NCBI GenBank assembly: GCA_963832445.1
Contig: CAWHUM010000010.1
Span: 62,001 to 126,000, forward strand
Direction of reading: 5' to 3'
Source of the DNA: AWTP1-13 sp963832445
GTDB lineage: Bacteria; Pseudomonadota; Alphaproteobacteria; Rhizobiales; Hyphomicrobiaceae
DNA: 64,000 bases
Part shown: positions 26,180 through 36,198 of the stretch, in pieces
Position numbering within the stretch: the stretch's first letter is position 1
Layout of the letters: each line of letters opens with the position of its first letter
Program-made: the position numbers and the translations under genes
Notes under the pieces: model-generated
Told to the model about the DNA's origin: nothing
The model's database searches: none
Seen by the model: only the letters and a program-made list of their open reading frames with translations

Positions 26180-26670
26180 ATGAGCCTCTGGCGCCGCTTC
26201 ACCCAGGTGTACGCCACGCTGCTGTCGTGGCTGCTGGCGTTGTCGGTGGCGATCCTCGTCATTCCGGTGAGCCTGCAGATCTTCTCGCGCTACACCGCCC
26301 TCATCCCCTCCTATATCTGGACGGAGGAGATGGCGCGCTTCCTGTTCATCTGGACCATCATGATCGGGGCCATGATCGGCGTGCGCGAGTCGACCCACTT
26401 CGAGGTCGACGTGTGGCCGCGCCTGTCGGAGCGGGCTGAGGCGCTGGTGCGGCTGTTGGGCCGGCTCGGGGTTCTCGCCGCCGCGCTGGTGTTCGTGTGG
26501 GCGGGCATACCAGTTCACCACGTAGGCCTGGCACCGCATCTCGGAGCTGGCGGAACTGCCGCTGTGGCTGATCTACGTGGCCTGGCCGGTGACCGGGCGT
26601 GACGTGGCTCGTGTTCCTCGGCGAGCAGGTGGTCGACGACCTGCGCACCATCCTCGGGAGAGCCGCATGA
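26180..26670 (+). pseudogene. TRAP small membrane subunit DctQ, two +1 shifts and one stop
   Basis: The reading begins as a normal DctQ (MSLWRRFTQVYATLLSWLLA; four hydrophobic helices expected). An extra A at about 26507, a TAG at 26523-26525 where Tyr would fit, and an extra G at about 26595-26597 break it. Removing the two extra bases restores a frame that ends in TGA 26668-26670 and overlaps the dctM start as ATGA, the usual arrangement. The literal sequence gives a 140-residue product. Either the gene is decayed or the sequence carries errors. Confidence 0.8.
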
Positions 26671-27987
26671 CGGGCGCCGTCCTGTCGCCGGGCCAGGCGG
26701 CGCTCATCCTGTTCGGCCTGTTCTTTCTTCTGATGTTCCTGCGCGTGCCGGTGGCCTTCGCGCTGGGGCTCGCCTGCCTGCCGATCCTCGTCATCGAGCC
26801 GCGGCTCGACACCGTGACCCTGATGCAGGAGACCTTCAACGCCTACAACTCGTTCATCCTGCTGGCGGTGCCGTTCTTTCTGTTGACCGCCAATCTGATG
26901 AACGTCGGCGGCACCACCGACCGCCTCATGAAGCTCTCGCGCACCATGGTCGGCCACTTCCCGGGCAGCCTGGCGCAGATCAACGTGGTGCTGTCGATCT
27001 TCTTTGCCGGCATCTCGGGCTCGTCCACGGCCGATGCCGCCAGCCAGTCCAAGATCTTCATCGAGGCGCAGACCAGGGAAGGCTACGACCTGTCGTTCTC
27101 GGTCGCCATCACGGCGGTGTCGGCCGTGCTGGCCGTGATCATCCCGCCGTCGATCCTGATGATCGTCTGGGGCGGCATCCTCACCGTCTCGATCGGCGCG
27201 CTGTTCCTCGCGGGCATCCTGCCCGGCCTGCTCATCGGCCTCGCGCAGATGGCGACCGTGCACGTCTACGCCAAGGCGCGGGGGTACCCGACCTACCCGC
27301 GCTCGACCTGGCGCGAGCTGTTCTGCGCAACCTGGGTGGCAATTCCGGCGCTGATGACGCCCGGCATCATCATCGGCGGCAAGATCTTCGGCTGGTTCAC
27401 GGCCACCGAGTCCGCCTGCATCGCGGTGCTGTACGCCGGCAGTGCTGTCGCTGCTGGTCTATCGCGAGATGGATCTGAAGGGCCTCTACGGGGCGCTGCT
27501 CGACACCGGCAAGCTTGCCGGCATCGCGCTGTTCTGCGTCGGCACGGCCAGCACCTTCGGCTGGCTGCTCGCCTACTACAAGATCCCCGAGGCGATCCTC
27601 ACCGGCGTGCAGGCCTGGGGCATGGGCTTCCACGCCACCGGCTTCTTCATCGCCTTCGTGTTCCTGGTGGTGGGCTGCTTCCTCGATGCCATTCCGGCCA
27701 TCATCATCTGCGCGCCGATCCTCGAGCCGCTGAGCAAGGCCGTGGCCATGGACCCGGTGCACTTCGCCATGATCGGCATCGTGTCGCTGGCCTTCGGGCT
27801 CGTCACGCCGCCCTACGGGCTGTGCCTGATGATCGCCTGCTCCATTGCCGGCATTCGCATCCGCGATGCCCTCAAGGACACCGGCATCATGCTGATCCCC
27901 ATGCTGATGGTGCTGGCGCTGGTGATCGTGTGGCCCAAGGTGTCGCTGCTGCTGCCGAGCCTGATCTCGCCCGAGTTCCTGCGCTAG
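26667..27987 (+). pseudogene. TRAP large membrane subunit DctM, one +1 shift
   Basis: This would be a 439-residue, roughly 12-helix permease. The conserved parts GISGSSTADAASQSKIF and AVIIPPSILMIVWGG are in the first frame. GFFIAFVFLVVGCFLDAIPAI and LAFGLVTPPYGLCLMI are in the second. One extra G at 27438-27439 separates the frames; deletion of one G gives an unbroken DctM. It is translationally coupled to dctQ. As written, the protein would end in unrelated sequence and be non-functional. Confidence 0.85.
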
Positions 27988-27991
27988 CCCG

Positions 27992-28927
27992 TCACGTGAA
28001 ATTCACCGGCGGCATGGGGCTGCGCTTCACCTCCAGGCGGAAGATGTCGGTCCGCGCGTAGTGGCCGGTGACATCCAGCGAGCGGCGGGCGCGGGCGGCC
28101 CTGGCCGGATCGATCTCGCCGTAGAGGATGCCTTTCTCGCGATGCAGGGGCCCGGCGAGGAGTTTGCCCGACGGCTCTACGATCACCGCATCGCCGTCAC
28201 ACAGCCAATCGTCCGGCTTGAACAGCGCGTCGCGGCTGGGGAAGGTCTCGGGCACGTCTTTGCCCTGGAGGGCGGTGGCAAGGCCGATCACCCAGCAGCC
28301 GCCCTCGCGTGCGATGTGGCGCATGCTGACGAGCCAGGTCTCGCCGCAGTCCCAAGTGGGCGCGATGTAGAGCTCGATGTTCTGGGCGTAGAGCGCGTAG
28401 CGCGCCAGCGGCATGTAGCTTTCCCAGCAGATCAGTGTGCCGATGCGCCCGGCTGGCGTGTCGACGACATTGAGGCCGGCGCCGTCGCCCGGCCCCCACA
28501 CCATGCGCTCAGGGTTGGTGGGCATCAGCTTGCGATGGCGATTGAGGATCGCGCCGTCAGGGCCGATGGTGACCACGGTGTTGTAAAGCGTGCTGCCGCT
28601 GAAACGACTGTCGACCTCGCTCATGCCGCAGACAACCGTCAGACCATGCTTGCGGGCTCCTTCGCAAAGCGGCGCGAGCGCTCCGCCAGCGATGTCGACG
28701 GCATTCGCGTGCAACCGGGCATGGATGTCGCCCGAGAGCGCCATGTCGCCACCGGGGCGCAGGCGCCAGATCCATGTCGGATAGCCGGGCAGGTAGGCCT
28801 CGGGGAAGATCACGAGCTTGCCGCCGGCAGCAGCGGCTTCGGCGAGGCTCTCCAGCGCGCGGGCCATGGTGGCCGCGAGGTCGAGCAGGACGGGCGGCTT
28901 CTGCACTACGGCTACTTTGACAGTCAT
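27992..28927 (-). CDS. Nitrilase (carbon-nitrogen hydrolase family)
   Basis: The 311 residues carry the Glu-Lys-Cys triad at E43 (FPEAYLPGYP), K133 (HRKLMPTNPE) and C167 (GTLICWESYMPLARYALY). The last motif is characteristic of true nitrilases, which turn nitriles into acids and ammonia, rather than amidases. ATG 28927 is preferred, eight bases after GAGG; GTG 28936 is also possible. It is convergent with dctM and downstream of the flavin-binding gene. The natural nitrile is unknown. Confidence 0.88.
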   Translation of the reverse strand: MTVKVAVVQKPPVLLDLAATMARALESLAEAAAAGGKLVIFPEAYLPGYPTWIWRLRPGGDMALSGDIHARLHANAVDIAGGALAPLCEGARKHGLTVVCGMSEVDSRFSGSTLYNTVVTIGPDGAILNRHRKLMPTNPERMVWGPGDGAGLNVVDTPAGRIGTLICWESYMPLARYALYAQNIELYIAPTWDCGETWLVSMRHIAREGGCWVIGLATALQGKDVPETFPSRDALFKPDDWLCDGDAVIVEPSGKLLAGPLHREKGILYGEIDPARAARARRSLDVTGHYARTDIFRLEVKRSPMPPVNFT

Positions 28928-28960
28928 CACGGGCACCTCGAGACCGGGCTGAGACGAAGC

Positions 28961-29579
28961 CTAGTCGCCCTTCTGCTTCGCCCTTGAAAGTCGGCTGGCG
29001 CGGATGGATCACATCTTTGAACTCATCGAATCCCTTCCACACCGGCTCAACCGGGTCCTCGCCGGGTTGCGGCGTGTAGACCGAAGGCTCGACCAGCTCG
29101 AGCTTGGGGATGTAGCGGGGGCAGTTCGGGAAGATTGCAGTGGCCGTCACGCGCACGATCAGCTGCGCGCCGACTGTGCTCGCAAGCAATGGGTCGTCGC
29201 GTGATACCTTGGCCGCGCCGTTGACGCGGAGCCGCCGCGGGCGCCCGTGCATGGCGATGAACAACAGGCCGACATCGGGGTTGACCAGCAGGTTGCCCAA
29301 ACTCTTGAACATGCCGTTGCCGTCGTAGTCGGGGAAGGCCAGTTCGTTGGCAGCGGTAACGCGCACGAAGCCAGGAGCGCCGCCTTTGAAAGAGCAATCG
29401 GGCCGCCCTTCCGCATCGGCGGTGGCGATGAAGAAGTAAATGGTGCTCTCGATGAAGGCCTTGTCGTCTGGGGTGAAGGCCGTGCGGTTGAAGCCTGCCA
29501 ACCTGTCCGAGATGCGGCGGCTCTCGAACTCGTCCTGCAGCTGGCGGCTGCCGGAATTGTAGAAATCGGTATCGGACAT
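28961..29579 (-). pseudogene. Pyridoxamine-5'-phosphate-oxidase-like flavin protein, +1 shift at its end
   Basis: The reading from ATG 29579 (AAAGG upstream) matches FMN-binding split-barrel proteins of about 205 residues: FIATADAEGRPDCSFKGGAPGFV and FKSLGNLLVNPDVGLLFI. Near its C-terminus a CCC run (28968-28970) holds one base too many. Removing it gives an immediate stop at 28961-28963, just upstream of the nitrilase. As written the frame runs 380 bases into the nitrilase gene. Almost the whole domain is intact, so function may be little affected. Confidence 0.75.
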
Positions 29580-29828
29580 GTACAACCTTTCGTGTGGCTC
29601 CAGCCAGTTCGCGCACATGCTGGACCAGATCGGGATACGCATTTCGGCGCATCGCGCCCGCCATTCTCAGCTGCCCCTTGGCGCTAAGCAATGGCACCAA
29701 GTATCAGGGTTTATCCCCTTGCCCACGCTCGCCTATGTGGGTTAGCAATCAGAACTGGCATACCAGAATGCCAGGCCGGAACCAGCAAGCCACACAACGG
29801 CTGGGCCGACCAAGGGAGGAACGAAGGG

Positions 29829-31904
<2,076 letters not shown>

Positions 31905-31931
31905 GTGGCGGGACAGTCAGGCTGAATAGGG

Positions 31932-32004
31932 TGGGTCGGGCGACTTGCCGGCATTGCATCCGAGCGGGCGACGCGTGCGGGGAGCATCGCCACCGCCCGA
32001 CCCA
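31932..32004. repeat. Long inverted repeat between convergent genes
   Basis: Eleven-base arms (TGGGTCGGGCG at 31932-31942 and CGCCCGACCCA at 31994-32004) are separated by 51 bases. The element fills most of the 119-base gap between the ABC ATPase gene and the DUF3455 gene. It could form a stem in RNA from either strand; there is no T-run. Confidence 0.6.
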
Positions 32005-32023
32005 ATTCCAGACGGGGCGATGA

Positions 32024-32521
32024 TCAATCCTTCCTGTGGAAGGCGTAGTCGGCCGAGTACGGCACGTTGAGGAAGGCGCCGGCGCGGTCGCACGCGCCTT
32101 CGGCGACGCCGCCCTTGGTGTTGAGCCGCTGGACTGTCGTGATGCCGCTCAGCTGGCCGGTGCCGCGCCGTGACGTCACCTCGAGTTTCAGGAGCGGGAT
32201 GTCCTGTGCGCTGGCGCCGGGCGCACGGCCTGCAACCTTGCCGACTACGGCGCTGCCGTCCGCCAGCTCCCAGTTGGGTCCGGCGTAGTGGCGGCCGACG
32301 GTCTTGCCGTCCACGATCAGCGTGGCGATCGGCTCGCGGAATTGCCAGGCGAGCTTGCCCGAGGCATCCGCCTTGCACTCGTAGACCTGCGCGCCTTCGG
32401 CGTGGATGGTGGCAACCAGCGTCTCGTTGGGGACGGCGAAGGGGTCCGGCAGGTTGGCCGCGGCCATCGACGGCATCAGCACCAGCAATGCAAGCGTGAG
32501 GCGGGAAACGGTCGTAAGCAT
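32024..32521 (-). CDS. DUF3455 exported protein
   Basis: The 165 residues have a signal peptide (TLALLVLMPSMAAA) and the DUF3455 domain: AEGAQVYECKADASGKLAW, GRHYAGPNWELADGSAVVGK and QRLNTKGGVAEGACD. A cysteine pair may form a disulfide. Function is unknown. ATG 32521 is preferred because GGAG lies nine bases upstream; ATG 32536 is an alternative. Confidence 0.85.
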   Translation of the reverse strand: MLTTVSRLTLALLVLMPSMAAANLPDPFAVPNETLVATIHAEGAQVYECKADASGKLAWQFREPIATLIVDGKTVGRHYAGPNWELADGSAVVGKVAGRAPGASAQDIPLLKLEVTSRRGTGQLSGITTVQRLNTKGGVAEGACDRAGAFLNVPYSADYAFHRKD

Positions 32522-32701
32522 TTGTACGTGCTCCATGATCAGTGGGCTAGGTTGGTGGGCGCTGCGGGCGCCAGTTGCTGGCGCGGAGAACTGGGCCGGC
32601 CAGGAACGGGGCTGCCAGTAGCATTCGAAGCGGTGCAGCGCCAATTTGACTTTGCAATAGTGTGTATTGGGAATTTCTTTAGGCCTGCAGAGTGAGCCCC
32701 G

Positions 32702-33208
32702 CTACACTTCGAGAGCCTTGCGCACCTCGTGCACTTCCATGATGCGCTTGTTGCGGTGCGGCCAGTCGCATACGAATTGCCAGGTGCCGTCGCTGTAGGT
32801 GTCGCACACCTTCACGCCCTTGATCACCACCCAGTGCCCCTCTTTGCCCACATGCAGGGCGAGGATGTAGTGGATCCAAGGGTTGCGCTGCCGCTGCATC
32901 CAGTTGCTCCACAACGGCGGGCGCTCCTTGCGCGGCCTGTTCATGAAGCTGTCTTTGAGCTGCATGGTGTAGCCGAAGTGGGCAAGCGCGGCGGCCACCT
33001 CCTCGGTATAGGTGCCCTTGATCACCGGCCTGCGGCCGGCGGGCACGTCGCGGAACGCGCGAATTTCGTCCTCGACCTTGCTCACCGAGTAGCCGGTGAT
33101 GGCCGAGAGCACGATGGGACCGCAGAAGGCGACGCGGCCCGTATCGTTGTTGGCTTCGTGCAGGCTTGACGAAATGCGGGCAGGCGCTTCATCGAGCGCG
33201 GGGGGCAT
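32702..33208 (-). CDS. Possible papain-like cysteine peptidase, family unknown
   Basis: This 168-residue cytoplasmic protein has no signal peptide. The order Cys (C29 in VAFCGPIVLSAITGY), His (H125 in GKEGHWVVIKG) and Asp (D136 or D140 in KVCDTYSDG) resembles the catalytic layout of C39- or papain-like folds. Both local contexts, CGP followed by hydrophobics and GHWVVI followed by D, are typical of that fold. The named family is not recognised. AAGGA precedes ATG 33208. A phage- or effector-type role is possible but only a guess. Confidence 0.5.
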   Translation of the reverse strand: MPPALDEAPARISSSLHEANNDTGRVAFCGPIVLSAITGYSVSKVEDEIRAFRDVPAGRRPVIKGTYTEEVAAALAHFGYTMQLKDSFMNRPRKERPPLWSNWMQRQRNPWIHYILALHVGKEGHWVVIKGVKVCDTYSDGTWQFVCDWPHRNKRIMEVHEVRKALEV

Positions 33209-33453
33209 GCGCGGGGTCCTTGGAAGCGGAACGGCTGGTTAACTGAATCTTTCCACGAGGGCGTTAACGAAAGATTTCCGCGCCGCTTCCGCGGGATGTA
33301 CGTGGCGCGCCGGCGACCGCGAATCCCCACGCAATAGTTATCCCCACCCCGTCAACAGAAATGGCGGGGCCGGTGCACAATCCCGGTTTGAGAGGCAACC
33401 CAGAACGGCTAACACTGACGGCGGACTTCCTTACACTGGCATCGCAACACTAC

Positions 33454-33486
33454 GGGGCCCCGCAAGGGGCCCCATTTTCTTATTTC
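33454..33486 (+). terminator. Strong intrinsic terminator with no known upstream gene
   Basis: GGGGCCCC, a GCAA tetraloop, GGGGCCCC and then ATTTTCTTATTT form a textbook Rho-independent terminator for plus-strand RNA. No plus-strand gene lies upstream before 31904. A small RNA starting somewhere in about 33250-33400 would explain it. The 491-base gap 33209-33699 contains no convincing protein gene. Confidence 0.8.
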
Positions 33487-33699
33487 GCCGGCGGCGCCAA
33501 CGGTTTCGCATCGATCATACGAACGGTGGAGATCGAGCGGGAGGTGTGTCCGGGGATGCGGTGCTGGGCCAGGTCTGACGCAAGAAGCAGTGCCTGAGCC
33601 GGGCATTTCGCCTTGCGAAATCCTGCGATGGCAGCGGCACTTCTTATCGCTCCGCCACAGCATGCTAAGGTCTCGCGACTTTGGTCAGCGTGAGGCGAT

Positions 33700-35427
33700 A
33701 TGAGCATGGGTGACGACCAAACGGAGCGCGGTTTCCTGCGCGGGCTGCAGACCTATGGTGACCGCGATTTCTCCATCTACATGCGGCGCGCGTTCGCCAA
33801 GTCGATGGGCTACTCGGGCGACGAGCTGGCCCGCCCCGTGGTCGGCATCGCCTTCACGCACTCCAAGTTCAACCCCTGCCACCGCCACTTCCCCGAGCTG
33901 CTGGATGCGGTGAAGCGCGGCGTGGCAGCGGCCGGTGGGCTGGCGCTCGAGTTCCCCACCATCTCGCTGCACGAGTCCACGCTGGCGCCCAACTCCATGA
34001 AATTCCGCAACCTCATGGCCATGGACACCGAGGAAATGATCCGCGCCCAGCCGATGGACGCCGTGGTGCTGATGGGCGGCTGCGACAAGACGGTGCCGGC
34101 GCAGCTGATGGGTGCCGCCAGTGCCGGCAAGCCCGCGATCGAGCTGATCGGCGGACCGCAGATGACCTCGCGCTACAAGGACGACCGCGTGGGGGCCTGC
34201 ACCGACTGCCGCAAGTTCTGGACGCAGTATCGTGCGGGTAAGCTCGGGCAGCGCGAGATCGAGGCGGTGGAAGGGCGGCTTGTCACGACTGCGGGCACCT
34301 GCGCGGTGATGGGTACCGCCTCCACCATGGCGGCGATCGCCGAGGCGCTGGGCATGACCTTGCCCGGCACGGCCGCTATTCCCGCAGTGCACGCCGACCG
34401 CCTGCGCGCGGCGGAAGCCACCGGCGCACGCGCGGTGGCGCTGGCGCGCTCGGACCTGACGCCGGACAAGATCATCACTGCGAAGTCGGTCGAGAATGCC
34501 ACGCGTGTGCTGCTGGCGCTCGGCGGCTCCACCAACGGGGTGATTCATCTCGCCGCCATCGCCGGCCGGGTCGGTGTGAAGCTGGAGCTTATGCGGTTGA
34601 ACGAGCTGTCCGACACCACGCCGGTGCTGGCGGCGGTGAAGCCCGTCGGCAACGAGTTCTACATGGAGGATTTCTTCGCCGCCGGCGGCATCGGCGCCGT
34701 GCTGCGCGAGCTCAAACCGCTGCTGCACCTCGACTGTATGACCATCTCCGGCGAGACGCTGGGTGAGCGCCTGGCAGCCGAGGAAGGCGCCTACGTGGAC
34801 CGGCGCGTGATCAAGCCGGCTGCCGAGCCGGTGGAGGCACAGGGTGGGCTGGTGGCGCTGTTCGGCTCGCTGGCCCCTGACGGGGCCATCATCAAGCGCT
34901 CCGCCGCCACGCCGGCGCTGTTCGAGAAGACCGGCCGCGCCGTGGTGTTCTCCTCGCTGGAGGACCTCGCCGCCCGCATCGACGATCCGGCGCTCGACGT
35001 GACGGCTGACGATTTCCTGATCCTGCAAAATGCGGGGCCCCGCAGCGCCGTGGCCATGCCCGAGGCCGGCTTCCTCCCCATCCCGAAGAGGCTCCTGGAA
35101 GCGGGCGTCAAGGACATGGTGCGGATCTCGGACGCGCGCATGTCGGGCACCGCCTACGGCACCATCATCCTGCACGTGGCGCCCGAGGCGGCGGTGGGCG
35201 GCCCGCTGGGGCTGGTGCGCAACGGCGACAAGGTGTGCTTGAGCGTGAAGGAGCGGCGGCTCGATCTGCTGGTCGACGAGGCGGAATTGGCGAAGCGCCG
35301 CGCGGCGCTCAAACCCGCGGCTGCCGAGGGTCATCGCGGTTACGACAAGCTGTTCCGCGAAAGCGTCATGCAGGCGCCCGACGGCTGCGACTTCGCTTTT
35401 CTCACGGGTCAGACCCGCAGGGTCTGA
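33700..35427 (+). CDS. IlvD/Edd-family dehydratase, sugar-acid type
   Basis: This 575-residue iron-sulfur enzyme has expected cluster cysteines in NPCHRHF, MGGCDKTVPA and TAGTCAVMGTAST. The C-terminal motif reads ARMSGTAYGTIILHVAPEAA, as in aldonate (arabinonate/xylonate) dehydratases, rather than the branched-chain IlvD form. It therefore probably dehydrates a sugar acid. It stands alone, so no pathway partner confirms the substrate. The last codons are made from a palindromic repeat (35406-35430). Confidence 0.85.
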   Translation: MSMGDDQTERGFLRGLQTYGDRDFSIYMRRAFAKSMGYSGDELARPVVGIAFTHSKFNPCHRHFPELLDAVKRGVAAAGGLALEFPTISLHESTLAPNSMKFRNLMAMDTEEMIRAQPMDAVVLMGGCDKTVPAQLMGAASAGKPAIELIGGPQMTSRYKDDRVGACTDCRKFWTQYRAGKLGQREIEAVEGRLVTTAGTCAVMGTASTMAAIAEALGMTLPGTAAIPAVHADRLRAAEATGARAVALARSDLTPDKIITAKSVENATRVLLALGGSTNGVIHLAAIAGRVGVKLELMRLNELSDTTPVLAAVKPVGNEFYMEDFFAAGGIGAVLRELKPLLHLDCMTISGETLGERLAAEEGAYVDRRVIKPAAEPVEAQGGLVALFGSLAPDGAIIKRSAATPALFEKTGRAVVFSSLEDLAARIDDPALDVTADDFLILQNAGPRSAVAMPEAGFLPIPKRLLEAGVKDMVRISDARMSGTAYGTIILHVAPEAAVGGPLGLVRNGDKVCLSVKERRLDLLVDEAELAKRRAALKPAAAEGHRGYDKLFRESVMQAPDGCDFAFLTGQTRRV

Positions 35428-35430
35428 CCC
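35406..35430. repeat. Palindrome spanning the dehydratase stop codon
   Basis: Perfect 11-base arms GGGTCAGACCC and GGGTCTGACCC flank a GCA loop. It overlaps the stop codon (TGA 35425-35427) of the dehydratase and lies three bases from the 3' end of the convergent PAP2 gene. It probably ends or stabilises both transcripts. Confidence 0.8.
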
Positions 35431-35433
35431 CAC

Positions 35434-36129
35434 CTATTCCCGCAGCAGCAGCCAGCGCAACAGCAGCACAACCAGCGCCATGAAGACCCCGGCGAACACG
35501 ATGTCGCTCAGGAAGTGGGCGCCCTGCGACATGCGCACGGCCCCCGTGACGAGGCCGCCCACTGTGCCGGCAAGAACCAGGGTCGTGGCCCATTGCGGAA
35601 AGAGGGCAGCGGCGGCGTAGAACACCACGTAGGTGGAGGCCGCCTCTCCGCTGAAGAACGAGCAGTTCCGCTCGCATTGGTTGGTGCGCAGGAGCGGCGG
35701 CGAGAACGCCTTGGTGCCGCCGAACTCGACGATCTGCCGTGGACGGGCGCGACCCCACTGGTCCTTGAAGACGATATTGGCGACGAGCCCCGGGCCGGCG
35801 ACCAGGCAGGCGCCGAGAAACAGCCAGTGCATCTTGCCGAGCCGAAGCCAGTGCGGGTAGCGCCTCCAGGTCAGCGCCAGGCCGGCGATTGAGAGCACGA
35901 TCGCGCCGGAGTAGAGGACGATGAAAGCCTGGCGCAGCGCGTATACGCCGAAGAGATGCCGTCCCACGAAACCCGTGTCGACGGAATAGAGGGCGCGCGC
36001 GACCGCCAAGTCGATCTCGGGTACGCTCAGGAAGGCGGCGCCGGCAATGCCCCCTACAGCGAGCGGCATGATCCAAAGGAGCGCGGGCAAGCTGTGAGCA
36101 CCCAATAAGCCATCGACGTTGAAGGTCAC
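35434..36129 (-). CDS. PAP2-family membrane phosphatase
   Basis: This 231-residue polytopic protein has the three PAP2 motifs: K122-x6-RP (KDQWGRARP), a second motif SGEA at 160-163 and R199-x5-H205-x3-D209 (RMSQGAHFLSD). The usual SGH is SGE here, so the expected acid-base histidine of motif 2 is absent. A subfamily with SGEA exists in alphaproteobacteria. Lipid A or undecaprenyl phosphate may be the substrate, but this is not decided by sequence. Confidence 0.82.
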   Translation of the reverse strand: MTFNVDGLLGAHSLPALLWIMPLAVGGIAGAAFLSVPEIDLAVARALYSVDTGFVGRHLFGVYALRQAFIVLYSGAIVLSIAGLALTWRRYPHWLRLGKMHWLFLGACLVAGPGLVANIVFKDQWGRARPRQIVEFGGTKAFSPPLLRTNQCERNCSFFSGEAASTYVVFYAAAALFPQWATTLVLAGTVGGLVTGAVRMSQGAHFLSDIVFAGVFMALVVLLLRWLLLRE

Positions 36130-36198
36130 GTAGCACGATCCCGCACGCGCGCGCTACCGGCTGCAGGCATCTTGTGTCGCGGGTGCGGCTGGATATCG

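Noticed and set aside
28557..28936. C-terminal extension of the PNPOx-like protein across the nitrilase
   Set aside because: It is an out-of-frame reading of the nitrilase gene, caused by one apparent extra base near 28968-28970.
33310..33345. Single DnaA-box-like TTATCCCCA sequence
   Set aside because: Only one imperfect copy and no AT-rich unwinding region, so no origin is claimed.
33409..33707. Small frames around the 33.45 kb terminator on both strands
   Set aside because: One minus-strand frame ends neatly before the hairpin, but it overlaps the dehydratase start, has no start signal and no domain; a small RNA is the simpler explanation.
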